A stretch of 64,000 nt of DNA from Fuerstiella marisgermanici (GCF_001983935.1 NZ_CP017641.1:2666001-2730000), one strand, 5' to 3'; shown: positions 1-10,030, counted from the first letter of the stretch. The notes: a model not told the origin generated them from the letters alone. A program made the numbers and translations.

Positions 1-1
1 C

Positions 2-2989
2 GCTCATTCGGCCAGCGATGGAAAACTGTTGTGGAAACAGCCAGTGACCGGGCGAGCGTTCGGACTGGCGGTGGCGAACGGACGGCTGTTCGCCAGCACG
101 GATGAGGGAGCGATTCATTGCTTTGCGGCGGACGAAACAACAACGGCACCAGCGATCGCCGCGGCTCTGACCGCATCATCAGACGACGCCGCAACTCGCG
201 TCACGGATGTGGTACCGATTGACGACAAACGACTGCTGGGCCATTGGGCGTTTCAGCAGTCGGCCAACGACGGTCTGGTGGTGAAGGCGTTGCATGGATC
301 GGATGTCACCCTATCCGGTCGACCACGGTTCTCGCGGCTTGGCAACCTTCAGGCCATCGAACTTGACGGCAGCGATCAGTCGCTCATGGTTGCTCCTGAC
401 TTTCGCAGCGTTCCCGTGCCGACGACGGCATTCACGGCCGAAGCGTGGGTGAAGGTCGATCAGCCTCAGGACTGGGGCGGCATCGTCAGCGTTCTGCAGG
501 ACAACGGCGATTACGAACGAGGCTGGTTGCTGGGCTTCAACAAAGACCAGTTTTGCGTCGGAGTGGCATCGGCCGGAGGCGCAGGCAAGATGACCTACCT
601 GAAAGCAAAGCAGCCGTTTGAAACGGAACGCTGGTACCACGTGGCGGGAACCTATGACGGCACGTTGCTGCGGATCTATGTGGACGGCGCCTTACAGGCA
701 GAGAGCGGAGCTCAATCGGGCGAGATTTCGTACCCTGATCGCACGTGGTTCGAAATCGGAGCGTATCACGACAAGGACGAATACCATCGGCTGCGTGGCG
801 CGATTCACGAAGTCGCGTTGTATAGCGAAGCTCTATCCACCGATGAAATCGCGAGCCACTTTCGGCGCAAAAAGTCAGGCCTGCCTGCTCCGACGGAATA
901 CGGCCATGTGGCGTCCGGCCCGTGGTTACGGTTTACAGATCCGCACACGGCCGTCGTTCGCTGGACGACGGAAACGCCTCAGCCGAGCGTTCTGCAGTTC
1001 GGTACGGAAGGCGAGATGACGAAGCTGTTGGACAAAAAACTGCAGACGGAACATCAGGCAAAGCTGACGGGGCTGAAACGGCAGAAGGTCTACCAATACC
1101 GGATCGGCGTGCAGGACGATGATGCGGACAAGTTGCGTTTCACGAAGGATTTTGAGTGCGATAACTTCTTCAACTATTCGCCGCCGACGTCGGACCGGAT
1201 TCCAGATACCACTGACGTTGCCGCGAGCACACGGGCTCAAGACTTGTTGGCTCAATGCGACGCGGACAACGGCTTGGCCCTGATTTGTGGTGCAGTCGAT
1301 GTCAAACTCTTGATTCAGTTGTGCAAGAACAGCACGTTGCGTTTCGTGATCGCAGACACCGATGCAGAACGAGTCGATTCGCTCCGAAGGCATCTGTTGC
1401 AGCACGGCGTTTACGGCAATCAGGTGGCCGTCCACTTGGTCGACAATCTGGCTGAGCTTCCGTTCGTCGGCCAGTGGGCCAACCTCGTCATCCTCGACGC
1501 TTCAGCAGATCCGGCAATGATCAAAGAAGCACAACGGCAAACGCAACCAGATGGCGGCGTGACTCTGCTTTCGCCCATTGCCGCAACGGAGCCGATTCAA
1601 AGCTTTGTCATGGTGCCGATAGGCAAATCCAATGGGTGGCAGCGATTCGTCAAGCCTGCTTTGCCAAATGCTGGCGATTGGTCGCATCTATACGGCGATC
1701 CTGATAACGCCGCTTTCGCCGGCGAACAACTCGGCGGAGCAAAATCGACGGACGACCTGCGAATCCAATGGGTGGGTCGACCGGGGCCTCGATACCAGGC
1801 CGATCGCAGTGGTCGCAAGCCGTCACCGCTGTCGACGGCGGGCCGGCTGTTCATGCAGGGGCTGCATCGCATTATCGCAGTCGATGCGTTTAACGGCTCG
1901 ATTCTATGGTCAATCGAAATCCCGGGTCTGGAACGCTTCAACATGCCGCGAGACTGCAGTAACTGGTGCGCCAGCCGCGACTATCTGTTCGTCGCCGTGA
2001 AAGGCGAATGCTGGAAGATCGATGCTGCGACGGGTGACGTTGTCGACCGAATGAAGGCCGACAAAGCTTCAGAAACGCCGATGGACTGGGGCTATGTCGC
2101 CACGCAAAATGGTCGTCTGTTTGGCAGTTCCGTCAAAGCCAACACGTCGTGGACCACGTTCTGGGGCGGCGGCGACACCGGCTGGTATGACGCTCGATCC
2201 GGCGCGGTCACCTTCCCCATCTGTAGCGATCGCCTGTTCTGCAACGACACGGATTCCGGCGAACTGACATGGGAATACACTCGCGGCCTGGTTTTAAATT
2301 CCACCATCACCGTTGGCGGCGACACGATGTACTTTGTCGAATCACGCAACGCCGACATCATGGCTGGCAAAGACCGACGAATCGGCGACGCAGCATTGTG
2401 GAAGGATCTACATCTGGTGGCGATCGATGCAGCCACGGGATCGCCCAGGTGGGAAAAGAAACTGGATCCGATGAGCCAAAAAGTCGTGTTCTTTCTGGCT
2501 CACGCCGCCGACCAGCTGACTCTTGTTTCGTCCGCCGACAAGGCTCACCAAGTGACGTCGTATTCCGACAAAGACGGACGTGAGCAGTGGACCCAATCGA
2601 CCTCATGGCTGGAAGGCAAAGGCGACCACGGCAAGGCGATGTCACGGCCGGCGATTGTCGGAGACCGAGTCTTTGTGAGACCGGGCGTGCTGTCATTGAA
2701 GGACGGTTCCGTGTTGCCGCAAAAGTTTCCTTCGGGGCACGGCTGTGGCACCTACGCGTGTTCTTCAGAAGCGGTCTTCTTTCGAGCCGACACGGTCACG
2801 ATGTGGGATCCGGAAACATCCACGCAATCCGACTGGGCTCGCCTACGCCCGGATTGCTGGCTGAGTACCATTCCAGCCAACGGCATGCTGTTGTCACCAG
2901 AAGGCGGCGGCGGCTGCAGTTGCGGCAGCTGGATGGAAACATCCCTGGGCTTCATGCCAAAGGTGTTTGATCAACGGGCAGAACCGTAG
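2..2989 (+). CDS. PQQ-like beta-propeller/LamG secreted protein, 5' end cut by window
   Basis: The frame is open to the first base, so the N-terminus lies outside the window. The visible start reads as the end of a PQQ-like propeller blade (ASDGKLLWKQPVTG, then LFASTDEGAIHCF). Next comes a LamG/concanavalin-like domain (about nt 380-870, with a WYHVAGTYDG motif), then a fibronectin-like stretch (about nt 930-1130). A Rossmann-type, methyltransferase-like segment follows (about nt 1225-1560, LICGAVDVK and VILDAS). The C-terminal half is again a PQQ-like propeller (about nt 1760-2960; LFMQGLHRIIAVDAFNG, LHLVAIDAATG). Such mosaics are common extracellular or periplasmic planctomycete proteins. 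No catalytic residues can be assigned. The next gene is convergent. Confidence 0.8.
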   Translation, partial: AHSASDGKLLWKQPVTGRAFGLAVANGRLFASTDEGAIHCFAADETTTAPAIAAALTASSDDAATRVTDVVPIDDKRLLGHWAFQQSANDGLVVKALHGSDVTLSGRPRFSRLGNLQAIELDGSDQSLMVAPDFRSVPVPTTAFTAEAWVKVDQPQDWGGIVSVLQDNGDYERGWLLGFNKDQFCVGVASAGGAGKMTYLKAKQPFETERWYHVAGTYDGTLLRIYVDGALQAESGAQSGEISYPDRTWFEIGAYHDKDEYHRLRGAIHEVALYSEALSTDEIASHFRRKKSGLPAPTEYGHVASGPWLRFTDPHTAVVRWTTETPQPSVLQFGTEGEMTKLLDKKLQTEHQAKLTGLKRQKVYQYRIGVQDDDADKLRFTKDFECDNFFNYSPPTSDRIPDTTDVAASTRAQDLLAQCDADNGLALICGAVDVKLLIQLCKNSTLRFVIADTDAERVDSLRRHLLQHGVYGNQVAVHLVDNLAELPFVGQWANLVILDASADPAMIKEAQRQTQPDGGVTLLSPIAATEPIQSFVMVPIGKSNGWQRFVKPALPNAGDWSHLYGDPDNAAFAGEQLGGAKSTDDLRIQWVGRPGPRYQADRSGRKPSPLSTAGRLFMQGLHRIIAVDAFNGSILWSIEIPGLERFNMPRDCSNWCASRDYLFVAVKGECWKIDAATGDVVDRMKADKASETPMDWGYVATQNGRLFGSSVKANTSWTTFWGGGDTGWYDARSGAVTFPICSDRLFCNDTDSGELTWEYTRGLVLNSTITVGGDTMYFVESRNADIMAGKDRRIGDAALWKDLHLVAIDAATGSPRWEKKLDPMSQKVVFFLAHAADQLTLVSSADKAHQVTSYSDKDGREQWTQSTSWLEGKGDHGKAMSRPAIVGDRVFVRPGVLSLKDGSVLPQKFPSGHGCGTYACSSEAVFFRADTVTMWDPETSTQSDWARLRPDCWLSTIPANGMLLSPEGGGGCSCGSWMETSLGFMPKVFDQRAEP

Positions 2990-3046
2990 GTTGAGGGCAA
3001 TTTGGTGACCGCACTCAAGCCCAAGGCTTCACTTTCCGCACACCAA

Positions 3047-4045
3047 CTACGGCGTCAGCACAATCTTGCCGCTTAGTGATCCCGAACCGGACAGCGTATT
3101 GTCCTCCTGCAGTTGATGAGCCTTCGCGGCTTCGGCCAGTGTGAATTCTGCGCCGATGATGGGCTTTAGTTGGTCGTTTGCCATAAGAGCATTCAGGGCG
3201 GTTGCTGCTTCTCGTTGTTCGTCGGCCGAAGCGTTGAACATGGCGAATCCGATGGCTCGCAGATCGTTGACGTAGAATGCGCCCACCGGGAATTCGGGGC
3301 GAGCGTCGCGGCCCGCCATCAGGATGTACCGACCTCGCTTAGCCATGAAACGAAACGACGTTTCCGGATCGGGTGTGCGTAGAGTTTCAAACCAGACATT
3401 GATTGGCCCGGTCTCCGGCAGGCACTTTTCCAGAGCTTCCGCGACATTTTCGTCGCGGTAATTGATCACGACGTCGGCTCCCAGTGATTCCGCCGCTTTC
3501 TTTTTGGCGTCGCTTCCAACGGTCGTGATAACCGTCGCGTGAGCCGCCTTCGCGATCTGGACCACGCACGATCCCACGCCACCGGTGCCGCCGTTCACAA
3601 ACACGACGTCGCCCGCCTGCACGTCGGCGTGCAGGTGCAGGCCCAAATGAGCTGTAATGCCAGTCAGGGAGACCGCTGCCGCATCTTTGTCCGACACGGA
3701 ACTGGGCGTCGGGTACAGCCAGCGTTCGTCGATTGCAGCAAATTCCGAAAACGTCCCCTGCCTTCCAGCCAGTCCCTGATTGCTGCCCCATACGCGTTCA
3801 CCAACTTCAAACGCTGTCGCGCCGTGGCCGACAGCTTCGACCGTTCCTGCAATATCGCAGCCGATCACGTAAGGCTGCGGCAGGTCCAATTTCACGTTAC
3901 CGCTGCGGATGTATGTATCGATGGGATTGACCGCCACCGCCGCCATTTTCACCAGCACCTGACCTTCAGACGGTGTCGGAGTTGCGACGTCGCCGTATTG
4001 AATTTCGGCGACGGAACAGGGTGACGTAATATACGCGGCTTTCAT
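3047..4045 (-). CDS. NADPH:quinone oxidoreductase, zeta-crystallin-like MDR family
   Basis: This is a zinc-independent medium-chain dehydrogenase/reductase, expected to reduce quinones or alkenals with NADPH in the cytoplasm. The start is set at the ATG at 4045 (MKAAYITSPC), which begins the conserved GroES-like domain; the open frame runs 16 codons further without family similarity. Visible motifs: VNPIDTYIRSG, YVIGCDIAGTVEAVG, the nucleotide-binding VNGGTGGVGSCVVQIAKA, and GADVVINYRDEN. The catalytic zinc ligands of alcohol dehydrogenases are not seen. At 332 aa the length is normal. It lies downstream of, and on the same strand as, the RND gene, 140 bp apart, so it is probably transcribed separately. 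Confidence 0.88.
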   Translation of the reverse strand: MKAAYITSPCSVAEIQYGDVATPTPSEGQVLVKMAAVAVNPIDTYIRSGNVKLDLPQPYVIGCDIAGTVEAVGHGATAFEVGERVWGSNQGLAGRQGTFSEFAAIDERWLYPTPSSVSDKDAAAVSLTGITAHLGLHLHADVQAGDVVFVNGGTGGVGSCVVQIAKAAHATVITTVGSDAKKKAAESLGADVVINYRDENVAEALEKCLPETGPINVWFETLRTPDPETSFRFMAKRGRYILMAGRDARPEFPVGAFYVNDLRAIGFAMFNASADEQREAATALNALMANDQLKPIIGAEFTLAEAAKAHQLQEDNTLSGSGSLSGKIVLTP

Positions 4046-4185
4046 GGAGATGTTTCCGGCAATAGTTGGATCGAGACCAGGCGGGTCGGCCACAAAAAGT
4101 ACGCCCGTCAGCGTAGCTGATGTCTCATGAGATTGTAACTACGCCGCACGCTCGTCACAGCCGAATCGAATTCGACAGTCGCCAG

Positions 4186-7100
4186 CTACTTTTCGTGTTC
4201 GAACAGTTCGCTGATCGGTTCGTCATGCTGATCGCGGATCAACGCTTTGCCGTCGGCCATTTTGGCGAAGAGGTAGTACAGGCCAGGAATCACCAGCACA
4301 CCAAACAGCGTCCCCATCAGCATGCCGCCGACCGCCGTCGTACCAATCGTGCGGTTGCCGATGGCTCCTGGCCCGGTCGCTCGCACCAACGGGATCAAAC
4401 CGGCGATGAAGGCGAACGACGTCATCAAAATCGGTCGAAACCGCAGACGGCCGCCTTCGATTCCCGCGTCCTTAATTTCAAGACCTTCCTGACGGCGCTG
4501 GACGGCGAATTCAATGATTAGAATTGCGTTCTTGCCAAGCAGGCCGACCAGCATCACCAGGCCGATTTGACAGTACACGTCGTTTGCCAGACCCATCGCT
4601 TTCAAAAACAGAAACGAACCAAACAAGCCCACCGGCAACGACGCGATCACAGCCAGTGGAAGCAAAAAGCTTTCGTACTGACCGACCAGAACCATGTACA
4701 CAAAGATCACCACGATCAGAAAGATGTACACGGCTGTGTTGCCCGCCTTCGCTTCGTCATACGCGAGTCCTCGCCAGTCGATGTCGAAACCGTTGGGCAG
4801 AGTTTCAGCCGCAACTTCCTGAATCGCCGCGATGGCTTCACCGCTGCTGTAACCTTTTGCGGGAGCTCCCTGGATAGGAGCCGTCGGATACAGGTTGTAC
4901 CGGCTGATTTCGTTCAGCCCCTGCATCTTCACCACCTTCATAAACGAAGAATACGGCACCATTTCGTCACGATCGTTTTTGACGAACATGTTCTTCAGGT
5001 CTTCTGGATAACGACGAAATTCAGGAGCCGCCTGAACATACACCTTGTAGAACTGACCAAACCGCACGAAGCCCTGTTCCCACGTGCTACCAATCACGAT
5101 CGAAAGATTGTCCATCGCGTCGCGGATCGAAACGCCCTTCTGCATGGCCACATCGTTGTCGATCACGATTTCGTACTGCGGATAGTTGGCGGCGAAGAAG
5201 GTGAACAGCCCTTTCAGTTCCTTGCGTTTCCCCAACGCTTCCATAAACCGGTCGGTCTGTTCTCCCAATGCCTGATAGTCGCCGCTGTTAGTTTTATCCA
5301 GCAGGTTCAATGAAAAGCCACCGGCCGCACCAAAGCCTGGCACTGCTGGCGGTTCGAAGAACTCAAGCTTCACGTTGGCGATCTCCGTCCCTTTCTCTTC
5401 CAGTTCTTCGATAATCTGTTTCGACGTCAACGCGCGGTCGGCCCACGGAGGCAGGTTGATGATGCACGTCCCCGCATTGGAACCTCGACCTTCCGTCAGA
5501 ACTTCGTAACCCGCAATGGAGGACACCGATGTGACGAGAGGGTTTCCGTTTTTATCTTTCAGTTCTTCGCAGATCGCCTGTAGCTCGTGGCATTTGGCAT
5601 TGGTGTATTCCAGAGTCGAACCCGGCGGCGTTTGTACGATCCCGTAGATCATGCCCTGGTCTTCCAGTGGAATGAAGCCCGACGGAAGTTCGCCGTTTAC
5701 AAAGAAGATGCCATAGCTGAAGGCTCCGATCACCAGCATCGTCACCAGACGCAGCGTGATAATTCGCTTCAGGACACCGGCGTAACCGCCCGTCACTTTT
5801 TCGACGCCGCGGTCAAAGATGTGCAGAAACATCCCCAGAGGCCCGAGTTTTTTGTCGCCGCCAGTGCTGCCGGAAAACGCCGCCCCGAAGTTCCAGATGG
5901 CCAGAACTGCGACAACGCCAGCAATGATTTGTTCTCGAGTTTCCGTCAGAGGGAACTGATCGTTCACCAGTTCGTGAACGATCTCAACATGCAACAAGTA
6001 GTACATGCCGGCCCCGACGCCCAGTCCCAACAGAACACAAAGCAACGCTCGCAGAACGGTGGCTGAACGGCTACCAGCTTTGTTGATGCCGCGATTCACC
6101 AAACCGATCAGACCAGTTTGTTGTGCGCCGCTGCCGTGCGGTTTCAGGATCATTGCACACAGCACGGGCGTTAACGACAACGCGACTACGCCGGAAATCA
6201 CGATCGACATCGCCATCGTTAATGCGAACTGGCGGTAGAACACGCCGACCGGCCCGGTCATAAACGTAACCGGAATAAACACGGCAGTCATCACCAGCGT
6301 GATGGCGATAATCGCGCCGCTGATTTCATGCACCACCTCTTTGGTCGCCTGATACGGCCCCAGATGTTTGGTGTGCATTTTTTCGTGCACCGCTTCCACC
6401 ACCACGATCGCGTCGTCCACCACCACGCCGATCGCCAGCACCAGTGCGAACAGCGTGATGAGGTTGATCGACATGCCGAACATCAGCATAAAGAAAAACG
6501 TGCCGATCAACGAAACGGGAACGGCCAACGTCGGAATCAGCGTGCTGCGGAAGTCGCCCAGAAACAAATAGACGACCAGAGAAACTAAAATGAAAGCTTC
6601 AAAAAGCGTGTGGACCACCTTCTCAATAGACGCATCCAAAAAGCTGGACACGTCGTAAGTGACCGCATAATCCATGCCTGGCGGAAACGATGCCTGCTTA
6701 ATAGATTCTACTTTCTCCTTCACCTTCTCGATCACATCCGCCGCATTGGAACCGGGCGTTTGCTTCAACACGATGGCGGCAGAAGGTAGCCCGTCGATGT
6801 CTGAATAGAGGTCATAGAACGAGGAACCCAGCCGAACTTTGGCAACGTCTCCCAGCCGCAGGATCTCACCTTCCGGGTTGGCCTTCAGAATGATCTTCTC
6901 GTATTCCTCAGGAGTCTTATATCGCCCGATCCAGGTCAGCACGTATTCCAGAGTCTGTGACGTTGTGCCGGTCGCCTGGCCCAGCCGACCGGGCGAGCCG
7001 ATCATACTCTGTTCATCCAACGCCTCCATCACGTCTTCCGCGTCCACCTTGTAGGCACGCATACGATCGAGATTCAATTCGACTCGCATGGCATACGATC

Positions 7101-7641
7101 GGTTGCCCAAAATCGTGGCTCGTCCGACACCCGGAATACGCTTGATTTCGTTCAGTACGTTGACCGTGGCGTAGTTGTACAGAAAGTTCTGGTCAACGTT
7201 CGGATCCTTGCTGAAGATGTTCACGTACATCAGCATGCTGGTCATGTTCTGCATCACGATGATGCCTTCGCGTTCAACAATCGGCGGCAGGTTGTTCTTC
7301 ACTTGTTGCACACGGTTGTTCACGTTCATGACCGCCACATTCGGATCAGTGCCGGGTTCAAAGACAATTTGAATGGTCCCTTCGCCGGCGCTGGTGGCGT
7401 CCCCCATCATGTACCGCATGTTCGGCACGCCGTTGATCGCCTGTTCCAGCAGGACCATCGTCGAATCGACCAGGATCTTCGCACTGGCACCGGGGTACGA
7501 CACCGACACACGCACACTCGGCGGCGCGACGGACGGAAACTGCGAAATCGGCAACGTGTTGATCGCCAGCCCCCCCATGAACAGGATGAGCAGTGAGATG
7601 ACGATCGCCAGAGCCGGCCGCTGCAGAAATTTTGCGAACAT
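4186..7641 (-). CDS. RND efflux pump inner-membrane permease (HAE1/AcrB-like)
   Basis: This is a proton-driven tripartite efflux permease. It starts with the typical first helix (MFAKFLQRPALAIVISLLIL) and porter motif (QFPSVAPPSVRVSVSYPGA). The proton relay is present: the Asp pair in GVVVDDAIVVVEAV in TM4 and the Lys of GLLGKNAILIIEFA in TM10. At 1151 aa it is about 100 residues longer than AcrB. The excess sits at about residues 500-610, between the usual TM6 and TM7, and holds two extra hydrophobic stretches (LLCVLLGLGVGAGMYYLL and IIAGVVAVLAIWNFG). The adaptor gene lies 251 bp upstream on the same strand, so they probably work together. No TolC-type outer-membrane gene is in the window. 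Substrate unknown. Confidence 0.93.
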   Translation of the reverse strand: MFAKFLQRPALAIVISLLILFMGGLAINTLPISQFPSVAPPSVRVSVSYPGASAKILVDSTMVLLEQAINGVPNMRYMMGDATSAGEGTIQIVFEPGTDPNVAVMNVNNRVQQVKNNLPPIVEREGIIVMQNMTSMLMYVNIFSKDPNVDQNFLYNYATVNVLNEIKRIPGVGRATILGNRSYAMRVELNLDRMRAYKVDAEDVMEALDEQSMIGSPGRLGQATGTTSQTLEYVLTWIGRYKTPEEYEKIILKANPEGEILRLGDVAKVRLGSSFYDLYSDIDGLPSAAIVLKQTPGSNAADVIEKVKEKVESIKQASFPPGMDYAVTYDVSSFLDASIEKVVHTLFEAFILVSLVVYLFLGDFRSTLIPTLAVPVSLIGTFFFMLMFGMSINLITLFALVLAIGVVVDDAIVVVEAVHEKMHTKHLGPYQATKEVVHEISGAIIAITLVMTAVFIPVTFMTGPVGVFYRQFALTMAMSIVISGVVALSLTPVLCAMILKPHGSGAQQTGLIGLVNRGINKAGSRSATVLRALLCVLLGLGVGAGMYYLLHVEIVHELVNDQFPLTETREQIIAGVVAVLAIWNFGAAFSGSTGGDKKLGPLGMFLHIFDRGVEKVTGGYAGVLKRIITLRLVTMLVIGAFSYGIFFVNGELPSGFIPLEDQGMIYGIVQTPPGSTLEYTNAKCHELQAICEELKDKNGNPLVTSVSSIAGYEVLTEGRGSNAGTCIINLPPWADRALTSKQIIEELEEKGTEIANVKLEFFEPPAVPGFGAAGGFSLNLLDKTNSGDYQALGEQTDRFMEALGKRKELKGLFTFFAANYPQYEIVIDNDVAMQKGVSIRDAMDNLSIVIGSTWEQGFVRFGQFYKVYVQAAPEFRRYPEDLKNMFVKNDRDEMVPYSSFMKVVKMQGLNEISRYNLYPTAPIQGAPAKGYSSGEAIAAIQEVAAETLPNGFDIDWRGLAYDEAKAGNTAVYIFLIVVIFVYMVLVGQYESFLLPLAVIASLPVGLFGSFLFLKAMGLANDVYCQIGLVMLVGLLGKNAILIIEFAVQRRQEGLEIKDAGIEGGRLRFRPILMTSFAFIAGLIPLVRATGPGAIGNRTIGTTAVGGMLMGTLFGVLVIPGLYYLFAKMADGKALIRDQHDEPISELFEHEK

Positions 7642-7892
7642 AGATTTGTGCTATCGAAGACTGTCTGCGACCGAATCGCGCAGAAGGTGGGCCTAATTGA
7701 TTTGCGAAGGACAAGGAGCATCCAACCTCCCCGTCGCGAAGCTTTGGATGGAAGTTCGGCGAGCATAGCTGTGTCCGGCGCGGAGTATGAGCCGGGCGAA
7801 GTGCTGCGGCCGGTGTGTGCGGCACTGCGTGGCGTTCTTCTTCCTTCGCTCACCCCCTGCTGCAATAAGCAGCTAAAAGGTGGTTGCGACGG

Positions 7893-9119
7893 CTACTCAG
7901 CGTGGTTTTTCAGCCGGGCCAGAACGTCTTCCGGGTCGCGGAATTCGTATTCAATTTTGTCGCCGTCACGGACCTGACGGATGCCTTCCAGGATGATTCT
8001 TTCTCCCACTTCCAGTCCGTGGTTGATCACGAAGATGTCGTCCATCTCGTTCTTGATCGTGATGTCTCGCTGGTGAATCACGCCGTCTTCGTCGACGACG
8101 TAGGCGTATCGCTTCGCCAGAATTTCAAAGGTGGCTCGCTGAGGAATCACGATGGCGTCGTTCAGCGTGCGATGAATCAGCACGGTTCCCGTCTGGCCAT
8201 GACGCAGCAGACTTTGAGGGTTCGGAAAGTCCGCTCGAAAGGCAATGTTGCCGGTTTCGTGGTTGAACTCTGCTTCGATGGCACCGATCTCACCGGGCTG
8301 AGGGAATTTTTCGTGGTTCGCGAGGACGAGTTCGACATCCAATGCATGAGCATCCTCACCACCATCCATTGCCTGCTTGTATTCCAGGTACCGAGCTTCC
8401 GGCACGTTAAAATAGACCCACATCACGTCGTTGTCTGACAGAGTTGTCAGCACGTCGCCTTCTTCAATCAGGCTGCCAAGCTGTTCGTGCTGGCGGTCGA
8501 CAATGCCGTCGAACGGCGCCTTGATATCGGCGAAGTCTAACTCTGCCTGAGCCAGCTTTACTTTCGCCTTCGCCTTATTCAGCTTGGCTTCCACAAGAGC
8601 CAACTCCTGCGGCGACACAATTTTTTGCTCAACCAGCTTCAGCGTATTGTTGTATTCCACCTGCACAACCTGAGCTTCCGCTCTGTCGGCGTCCAGACGC
8701 GCCTCATACAAGACAGGCAGAATATGAAACAGCACGTCGCCCTTCTTGACTGCCTGGCCTTCTTTGATATGGATCTGTTCCAGATACCCACCTTCTAAAG
8801 CTCGCACTTCAATGTGGCTGCGCGAATGAATCTGGCAGACGTATTGCTGAGTACTAATCACGTCCTTCGCGACTGGACTGGTCACCAGGATCTTGTGAAC
8901 GGCGTGGTGTTCTCCTTCACTGTGCTCGTCTCCGCCGTGCCCTTCCTCACCGTGCTCCGCATGGGCCTGCGATTCACCATGTTCCTCAGCGTGGATCGTG
9001 TCTGTGCCCGCAACGGCGAACAGCGATGTGTACTCGCCCAACTTGTGATACGCGGTCACTGACAGCGTTGACATTGCCAAAACAACGGCGGAAGCGGATG
9101 CAACTTTCATAGCGTTCAT
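7893..9119 (-). CDS. RND efflux periplasmic adaptor (membrane fusion protein) with His-rich N-terminus
   Basis: This is the adaptor that would link the RND permease to an outer-membrane channel. A signal/anchor segment (residues 1-24) is followed by a His/Glu-rich linker (residues 43-75) containing nine histidines, a feature otherwise seen in metal-handling adaptors. The lipoyl half-motif LEGGYLEQIHIKEGQAVKKG comes next, then a coiled-coil hairpin (about 130-190), the returning lipoyl half (FADIKAPFDGIVDRQ), beta-barrel and membrane-proximal domains (HGQTGTVLIHR). At 408 aa it has normal length. The permease follows 251 bp downstream on the same strand. The permease itself is HAE1-type rather than heavy-metal type, so metal export is only a possibility. 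Confidence 0.9.
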   Translation of the reverse strand: MNAMKVASASAVVLAMSTLSVTAYHKLGEYTSLFAVAGTDTIHAEEHGESQAHAEHGEEGHGGDEHSEGEHHAVHKILVTSPVAKDVISTQQYVCQIHSRSHIEVRALEGGYLEQIHIKEGQAVKKGDVLFHILPVLYEARLDADRAEAQVVQVEYNNTLKLVEQKIVSPQELALVEAKLNKAKAKVKLAQAELDFADIKAPFDGIVDRQHEQLGSLIEEGDVLTTLSDNDVMWVYFNVPEARYLEYKQAMDGGEDAHALDVELVLANHEKFPQPGEIGAIEAEFNHETGNIAFRADFPNPQSLLRHGQTGTVLIHRTLNDAIVIPQRATFEILAKRYAYVVDEDGVIHQRDITIKNEMDDIFVINHGLEVGERIILEGIRQVRDGDKIEYEFRDPEDVLARLKNHAE

Positions 9120-9404
9120 TCTTACTGTTCGAAACCGCGCTCAATGAACAGCGGCGTGGAAATGACGCGGCAACAACTCACATGCGGCGAAGCGTCAAAA
9201 GGGCGTGCAAGTGCCTGCAGACGTCTGCAGTTTTTTGCTTGTCGAAGCCGCAAACTCTTGCGACTTCCAACTTGAAATCGCCGCTGCTGATGGAGAAAAT
9301 CCCCAGTAAAATACTGCGTTTTCGGCATCAGTCGCGGAGGGAGTCAGTTCGAAAACCGGTCTCCGAAACCCCATTTCGCAAACGGTGCGCCAATTGTCGA
9401 AAAC

Positions 9405-9791
9405 TCAAAGATCGTCGTCGGCTGCGGCGATCCAGTCTTCCATTTCCGCCGCTTCGCTGTTGTCGAAATACCGAATTTCAGCCACTGTGAACGGACGACA
9501 AAACAACGCCATTCCGTGCTCCCACAGCCTGTCGCCGATCATGGCGATCCGGTCGATGTCGCGGAAGTGCTTCCAATCGAATTTCGCGTCGTGCCACAAC
9601 GCCGCCAGTGACCAGCCGCGGAAGTCGATCATCTCGAAGACGATCCGAATTCTGCCATGCTCCTGAATCTTCTGCTCGATTTGAGGCACGAAGAACTCGT
9701 AGTCTTCGATGGTCAGTCGACCGGATATCTTCAGCCGAACAATGTTGCTGCGGTCTGAGACAAGTTCCACGTCACTCATTTGCACACTCAT
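9405..9791 (-). CDS. SpoIIAA-like (STAS-fold) protein
   Basis: This is a small soluble protein of the SpoIIAA-like group, recognised by GRLTIEDYEFFVPQIEQ, IRIVFEMIDFRGWSLAALW, a KFDWKHFRDIDRIAMIGD segment and the ending PFTVAEIRYFDNSEAAEMEDW. The ATG at 9791 is chosen because AGGAG lies 7 nt before it (9799-9803 on the plus strand); the frame stays open upstream to 9890 without a site. The protein is then 128 aa, normal for the family. Members are thought to be stress- or lipid-associated, but no function is established. It is monocistronic, with gaps of about 285 bp and 440 bp on either side. Confidence 0.85.
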   Translation of the reverse strand: MSVQMSDVELVSDRSNIVRLKISGRLTIEDYEFFVPQIEQKIQEHGRIRIVFEMIDFRGWSLAALWHDAKFDWKHFRDIDRIAMIGDRLWEHGMALFCRPFTVAEIRYFDNSEAAEMEDWIAAADDDL

Positions 9792-9967
9792 GATTACACT
9801 CCTGAGAAATCCATCCGGATGGCCAACGACTGTTGCATTTCTGATGACTGGCGATTGCAACTTTGAGGCCAAACTCATCGGCGCAGCCAAAACGCAGCCT
9901 TCGCAGAGTAGGCGCTGACCGAATGCCGCCGCGTATCTGAATCGATCTTTGTGGGATCGGGGGCGAT

Positions 9968-10030
9968 GTGTGTGGCCGGTGAACTCCCGGGGTTTCCTTC
10001 GCTTCGCTCAGGCCAACCCCGGCCACACGC
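9968..10030. repeat. Hairpin repeat with a 12-bp stem in an otherwise empty 438-bp gap
   Basis: The arms 9968-9979 and 10019-10030 pair over 12 bp with one wobble (GTGTGGCCGG against CCGGCCACAC). The loop carries a core, CCCGGGGTTTCCTTCGCTTC, which recurs in related form near 27199 inside another inverted repeat. This suggests a dispersed palindromic repeat. It has no T-tract, so an intrinsic terminator is unlikely. The rest of 9792-10229 shows no supportable gene. Confidence 0.5.

Noticed and set aside
4123-4132. TCTCATGAGA palindrome upstream of the quinone reductase
   Set aside because: Similar arms to the TGAGA/TCTCA sites but no spacer, so it does not match the other two; short palindromes like this occur by chance.
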